DNA of 9,475 nucleotides from a bacterium (GTDB lineage: Bacteria; SZUA-182; SZUA-191; JAJRXT01), in assembly GCA_024277605.1 (NCBI GenBank), contig JAJRUU010000114.1:1-9475 (forward strand), read 5' to 3'. Made by a program: the position numbers and the translations under genes. Numbering within the stretch: position 1 is the first letter of the stretch; each line of letters opens with the position of its first letter. Under the pieces are notes generated by a model, which was not told where the DNA came from, ran no database searches, and worked only from the letters and a program-made list of their open reading frames with translations. Positions 5,767 to 9,475 of this stretch are shown here, piece by piece.

Positions 5767-6885
5767 TTATACCCTTCTGCCTTCACCTCTAAATACCCGC
5801 TTAAGATAATACGTTGACAGCCACCACAACTGCTTTCGGTTTATCAGCGGGTAAGCAATGACGCTACTCCTAAAATTATCGGCAAAATGACAGGAGCAGC
5901 TTTGGCAGACTTTAAAATTCCTCCCCTCTTTTAACATCTTGCGATACTTAAGCGCCATCTTTTGCCAATTTCCGTACAAGTCTCCATCATAAATAGACTG
6001 CTCACCCTTTAAAAAAACACAGGGCACAATATATCCCTTTTCATCGACAGTCAACTGTTGAAATGGAACAAAGCAAGTGAATTTGTCTAAGACATAATTT
6101 TCAAAATAAGTATCTGTATCGGCATATTTAAAATACTTATCAATATATTTCATGATCAAAGCCAGATTGGTTCCTACCTTAAGTTTTCTCGCATAAGCTT
6201 CAAGAGAACGCAACTCATTCATTTTTTCAGCTGATAGGGCCATTTCTTTTTGTATGTCTTCCTTCCAGTCTAGTTTGGCCAAATCCGGATAATTGGATTC
6301 AAATATTAGCGGTTGAAAGTTCAAAGAACATTTAACTTCTTTGGCTAGTTCCAGCATCGGCTTAATATTTTTAAACTCCGGGGTTAATAAGCAATTAATA
6401 CCGACTTTATTTTTTCTCAGGGGGTTAGTTAAAAAATTTAGCGCCCGCTCAAAAGTATTTTTTACCCCTCTTAGCCTATCGTGTTCATCAGCATCCGCAG
6501 AGTCCAAAGAAACCGACATCATGGCTATAGTGTCGTTTAAAAGTTCATAGCGCTCTGAGGACAAACCGTGAAGCATAGTAGCGTTTGTGACCACAGATAT
6601 TTTCTTCCCCACAGTTTTACAATAGCTTAATATGTCCCATATTTGTTTATGTAAAAATGGTTCTCCGCCGCTTAAAAACAAGGAACAATCATGTTCCAGG
6701 CTAAAGTCAATCAACCCTTTAAGCTGTTTAATATCGATTTCATCAGTGGAAGCCTGGCGGCTTTTCTCGCAAAACTTACAGCTTAAGTTACAACGCCCGG
6801 TAATGTTTACAGCAATAGACAGGGGCACCGGGTTAGCGCAGGTTAAATTTCTTCTGATATTAATTATGCTTTTAGCTATTTTCAT
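5767..6885 (-). CDS. radical SAM protein with a twitch/SPASM-like C-terminal domain
   Basis: 372 residues. CNLSCKFC (Cys 32, 36, 39) is the C-x3-C-x2-C cluster motif and LFLSGGEPFL (69-78) the GGEP motif. VVTNATML and VSLDSADADEHDRLRG follow, as in SPASM-type maturases. C-terminal Cys 271 and 289 again fit C-x12-G-x4-C, and Cys 327, 330 and 332 (CQSCSC) complete one auxiliary cluster with a spare Cys. It shares this design with the radical SAM gene at 3633-4595, but length and sequence differ clearly, so they are not a recent duplication. A basic C-terminal tail (KRVFRGEGRRV) with aromatic residues before it might touch the membrane. The ATG at 6885 overlaps the end of the GT4 gene by 14 nt, pointing to coupled translation. 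The substrate is unknown. Confidence 0.85.
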   Translation of the reverse strand: MKIAKSIINIRRNLTCANPVPLSIAVNITGRCNLSCKFCEKSRQASTDEIDIKQLKGLIDFSLEHDCSLFLSGGEPFLHKQIWDILSYCKTVGKKISVVTNATMLHGLSSERYELLNDTIAMMSVSLDSADADEHDRLRGVKNTFERALNFLTNPLRKNKVGINCLLTPEFKNIKPMLELAKEVKCSLNFQPLIFESNYPDLAKLDWKEDIQKEMALSAEKMNELRSLEAYARKLKVGTNLALIMKYIDKYFKYADTDTYFENYVLDKFTCFVPFQQLTVDEKGYIVPCVFLKGEQSIYDGDLYGNWQKMALKYRKMLKEGRNFKVCQSCSCHFADNFRSSVIAYPLINRKQLWWLSTYYLKRVFRGEGRRV

Positions 6886-8131
6886 GGTTGAAACCGGCTT
6901 TTCCGGCTTTAGCCCCGGCTATGGCTTTTTTATAGATTGCCATTAATCCATGGTAATGGTTTTCCGCATTAAACTCTTCTTCTACCAATGCCCTGGCTTT
7001 TTTACCCATTTCTTCAATTTTGTTTTGGTTTTTAAGCAGTATACATATCTTTTGGCTTAAGTCTTCGCTATTCCCAGCTTCAAAGGTCAAACCGGTTTCC
7101 CAGTCCTTGACAAGCTCCGGGATTCCACCGATCCTTGAGCCGACGACCGGCTTTCCCAGGGCAAAGGCTTCAATAACCGATCTGGGGTTATTTTCATACC
7201 ACTCTGAGGGGATAATTGCAAACATCGATTTTTTTATGTTATTTTGCAATTCCTCACCCTGTAGATACCCCAAAAAATCAACATTCGTTACTTTTTCTGT
7301 GCTGACTTTATTCTTTAACATTTGCTGCTGGGGGCCTTCTCCTATAATCTTCAACTTAATATCCAGTCCCTTTACCGCATCGATCAGGGTGGGCACTCCC
7401 TTTTCCTTAAATAGCCGGCCGAAATAAACGATACTCTTCTCCTCCCGGTTATATGCGGGGTTATATCCCGAGGCATCAAGAAAATTAGGCAGATGCACTA
7501 TTTCGCTGCTAATTCCCATCTCCCTGGTCTTCTGCATAAGAAACTTGCTGGGGGAAATCAATATGTTTATTTTTTCATAGATATGCAAAATTTTATGGTG
7601 TAGATACATTTCCAGCATATTAAGCGCACTTTTGGTACGGGAGCCCTTAATACAGCGGTTTAAGAAGACATTATAATACTTTCCATTACTACAGCCTTCG
7701 CAAACATGACCATTTAGCAACAGTATATAGGCCGGACAGGTCAGCTTGTAATCATGTAGCGTCATCACCGTGGGAATCCCGTTTTTTTTCAGGGTATCGA
7801 TAATAGATGGCGAAATCTGATGATATATATTGTGGATATGGGCAATATCCGGTTTTTCCATTTCAATGAGCCGGGCTATTTTCCTTTTGGCTTCAAAAGA
7901 ATATAAGAGTCTGCCTGCGGTCCTCAGTTGATGTTTTATATTTCCGGTGGCATTTAGATCTACGTTCGACATAAAAAATGGAGCAAAGGGAGAAGGCAGA
8001 TTCCTCTCATGCTCCATTGCAAAATAAATCGGCACATGCCCATTTTTTTCCAATAAAGTTCCGGTATTAAAAAATATTACCGCGTCTCCGCCCTTGCGAT
8101 AGAAAAATTTATTTACCAATAATACCTTCAT
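6872..8131 (-). CDS. GT4-family glycosyltransferase
   Basis: 419 residues from ATG 8131. The N-terminal domain opens MKVLLVNKFFYRKGGDAVIF, the glycine-loop start of GT-B enzymes. KPDIAHIHNIYHQISPSI and TVMTLHDYKLTCPAY are typical of the EPS/capsule branch. A Cys group (CPAY..., HVCEGC, NRCIKGS) is characteristic of one GT4 subgroup. The donor domain has SIVYFGRLFKEKGVPTLIDA, IIGEGP and an E-x7-E motif, ENNPRSVIE (near 313-321). It would add a hexose from a nucleotide sugar to the growing lipid-linked glycan. A longer frame from GTG 8179 exists, but its first residues are encoded by the MITE, so ATG 8131 is preferred; ATG 8140 is an alternative. None has a visible Shine-Dalgarno sequence. The gene follows the sugar-1-phosphate transferase after 181 nt and overlaps the radical SAM gene by 14 nt. 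Confidence 0.9.
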   Translation of the reverse strand: MKVLLVNKFFYRKGGDAVIFFNTGTLLEKNGHVPIYFAMEHERNLPSPFAPFFMSNVDLNATGNIKHQLRTAGRLLYSFEAKRKIARLIEMEKPDIAHIHNIYHQISPSIIDTLKKNGIPTVMTLHDYKLTCPAYILLLNGHVCEGCSNGKYYNVFLNRCIKGSRTKSALNMLEMYLHHKILHIYEKINILISPSKFLMQKTREMGISSEIVHLPNFLDASGYNPAYNREEKSIVYFGRLFKEKGVPTLIDAVKGLDIKLKIIGEGPQQQMLKNKVSTEKVTNVDFLGYLQGEELQNNIKKSMFAIIPSEWYENNPRSVIEAFALGKPVVGSRIGGIPELVKDWETGLTFEAGNSEDLSQKICILLKNQNKIEEMGKKARALVEEEFNAENHYHGLMAIYKKAIAGAKAGKAGFNHENS

Positions 8132-8151
8132 AAAAACCATTAACCAAAAGA

Positions 8152-8232
8152 GATGGTCTCGTAAAAAGTCAGAAAACACAGATTATTGTCATTCCCGCTT
8201 TCGCTGGAATGACGACTTTTTGCGAGACCATC
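8152..8232. mobile_element. 81-bp MITE-like palindromic element
   Basis: 19-bp terminal inverted repeats, left GATGGTCTCGTAAAAAGTC (8152-8170) and right 8214-8232, agree at 18 of 19 positions. Inside, GTCATTCC (8188-8195) pairs with GGAATGAC (8206-8213). The flanks read AAAAGAG on both sides (8146-8152 and 8233-8239), an apparent target duplication if the element is 8153-8232. There is no coding capacity. Similar GTCATTCC...GGAATGAC palindromes are abundant in several anaerobe genomes (general knowledge, not searched here). It lies between the sugar transferase stop and the GT4 start. Confidence 0.8.
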
Positions 8233-8244
8233 AAAAGAGTTAGT

Positions 8245-8263
8245 GCAATTAATTATTAATTGC
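8245..8263. repeat. 19-nt perfect AT-rich palindrome
   Basis: GCAATTAAT-T-ATTAATTGC is a perfect inverted repeat with a one-base centre, 13 bp from the MITE and 49 bp after the sugar transferase stop. It has no T-tract and is a poor terminator. An operator or a small insertion target are possible. Confidence 0.5.
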
Positions 8264-8312
8264 GTCAGGTTAACAAAACAGCAGGGCCGGTCAGATTACT
8301 AATTTTTTACTC

Positions 8313-9475
8313 TCAGCTTCCTTTTATCACTGCAGGAATGGTTTTTAATAATATCTTTATATCCAGGAGTAAAGACCAGTTATCAATATAAGCTAAATCC
8401 AGTTGCATCCACTTTTCAAAACCAATTTCATTTCGGCCGGAAACCTGCCATAAACAGGTAATCCCGGGCTTCATGGAAAGCTTGCGGCGTTGCCAACGGT
8501 CATATTTTTCCACCTCGGAAGCCAGCGGCGGCCGGGGGCCCACCAAGCTCATATCCCCTTTTATTACATTGAACAGTTGGGGCAATTCATCCAGGCTGGT
8601 CTTGCGCAGGAATCTTCCTGCTTTGGTTATCCGGGGATCATTCTTTATCTTAAATACCGGGCCATCCATTTCATTCATCTGTTGCAGTTGTGCTCTTAAC
8701 TCTTCAGCATCATTTACCATTGTCCTGAATTTGAGCATGGTAAATTTTTTGCCATCTTGCCCACAGCGAACTTGTTTAAAAAAAACCGTCCCCTCAGCGG
8801 TGAGTTTTATTGCTACTGCAATCAACAGTAATAAGGGCCAAATTAATAATAAGATTAAAGCAGATAATATAACATCAATGATCCTTTTGATCAGAAGATC
8901 TTCCTGGTTATAAGGCGGCAGCACAAAGGTTAAAAAGTGTTGCCCGCTAAACTCCTGGAGGTGTGTCCTGGCAATTTTGTGGCTAAAAATATCCCCGGCA
9001 AGCCTGACCTTTATTCCCATCTCTTCACACATTAATACAGTCTCTTCCAGATCATTTAACCATTTTCTGGGAACGATAAACACCACCTCGGCTATTTCAG
9101 AATTGCAAAGAATATCGTAGAGGTCGTTTATTACACCCACAACCTTTATTCCATCTATTTCCTGGCCAACCATCGATTTTTCCTGATCCACAAAACCCGT
9201 AATTTTTAATCCCCATTCTTTGTTTTTATGAACAACCTTAGCAAACGCCTGAGCCCTTTTACTGGTACCTACTATCAATATATTGCGATAATTGTATCCC
9301 TGCCGCCGGGCTATTTGCAGTATCCACCTAACAATTATTATTTCGGTAATCAACAGGGCTTCGTTTATCCCCAGAAATAAAATGATCAGTAGCCGGTCGG
9401 CAATTTCAGGTTCAAACAGAAAGATGAACGCAATTAAAATTATACCGCCGATTGCAACAGCTTGAGTAACTTTCC
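8313..9475 (-). CDS. polyprenyl-phosphate sugar-1-phosphate transferase (partial, 5' end missing)
   Basis: The frame is open to the window edge: 386 residues are present, and family members run to about 460-470, so most of the N-terminal membrane bundle is outside. What remains starts with two hydrophobic helices, then a Rossmann-like domain (NILIVGTSKRAQAF) as in the CoA-binding-like middle domain. A membrane helix follows (KRIIDVILSALILLLIWPLL). The catalytic domain carries FFKQVRCGQDGKKFTMLKFRTM, the Asp-Glu pair in SLDELPQLFNVIKGDMSLVGPRPP, and MKPGITCLWQVSGRN. The enzyme moves a hexose-1-phosphate from UDP-sugar to undecaprenyl phosphate at the cytoplasmic membrane, the first step of exopolysaccharide assembly (WbaP/EpsE-like). 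Sugar specificity cannot be read. The first codon seen is not a start. It is the first visible gene of the operon. Confidence 0.92.
   Translation of the reverse strand, partial: KVTQAVAIGGIILIAFIFLFEPEIADRLLIILFLGINEALLITEIIIVRWILQIARRQGYNYRNILIVGTSKRAQAFAKVVHKNKEWGLKITGFVDQEKSMVGQEIDGIKVVGVINDLYDILCNSEIAEVVFIVPRKWLNDLEETVLMCEEMGIKVRLAGDIFSHKIARTHLQEFSGQHFLTFVLPPYNQEDLLIKRIIDVILSALILLLIWPLLLLIAVAIKLTAEGTVFFKQVRCGQDGKKFTMLKFRTMVNDAEELRAQLQQMNEMDGPVFKIKNDPRITKAGRFLRKTSLDELPQLFNVIKGDMSLVGPRPPLASEVEKYDRWQRRKLSMKPGITCLWQVSGRNEIGFEKWMQLDLAYIDNWSLLLDIKILLKTIPAVIKGS

Noticed and set aside
8132..8179. Longer N-terminus of the GT4 gene starting at GTG 8179
   Set aside because: The extra residues are encoded by the MITE and the spacer after it, and do not resemble GT4 N-termini. 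MKVLLVN at 8131 is the normal start.
2501..9475. A ribosomally made peptide precursor for the two radical SAM enzymes
   Set aside because: I read the intergenic gaps on the minus strand and found no convincing small gene. A precursor could lie outside the window.

Overview
The window carries most of one minus-strand operon for a cell-surface polysaccharide, read from right to left. It also carries one secreted protein gene on the plus strand that converges on the operon from the left. Base composition is moderate, starts are mostly ATG with one GTG, and two radical SAM enzymes suggest an anaerobic or microaerophilic bacterium. A clostridial (Peptococcaceae-like) or deltaproteobacterial source would fit, but no gene here fixes the taxonomy.

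Left part (1-998): no intact gene is visible. It holds a 66-bp element that recurs at 2324-2389, an interrupted minus-strand reading frame (96-362), a fragment weakly resembling a phage portal protein (414-626), a fragment resembling the C-terminal part of a P-II signalling protein (577-717), and the probable promoter and leader of the next gene. Gene 999-2303 (+) encodes an exported TIM-barrel glycoside-hydrolase-like protein with a short Cys-rich module after its signal peptide. The second repeat copy and a strong hairpin terminator (2456-2500) separate it from the operon.

Operon (9475 down to 2501, minus): membrane-linked sugar-1-phosphate transferase (starts a glycan on undecaprenyl phosphate; 5' end outside the window), GT4 glycosyltransferase, radical SAM/twitch protein, PAPS-type sulfotransferase, second radical SAM/twitch protein, second GT4 glycosyltransferase. 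The last gene has an in-frame TGA at codon 20, where the conserved GGVE loop needs Gly. An 81-bp MITE-like palindrome with an apparent 7-bp target duplication sits about 20 bp upstream of the first GT4 gene and seems to have displaced its ribosome binding site.

Inferred joint role: the sugar transferase primes a lipid-linked glycan and the two GT4 enzymes extend it. The sulfotransferase and radical SAM enzymes would decorate the glycan or a linked acceptor, and the exported hydrolase could trim or release the product. Two radical SAM enzymes alternating with a sulfotransferase inside a glycan operon is the most unusual part; their substrates cannot be read from the sequence.
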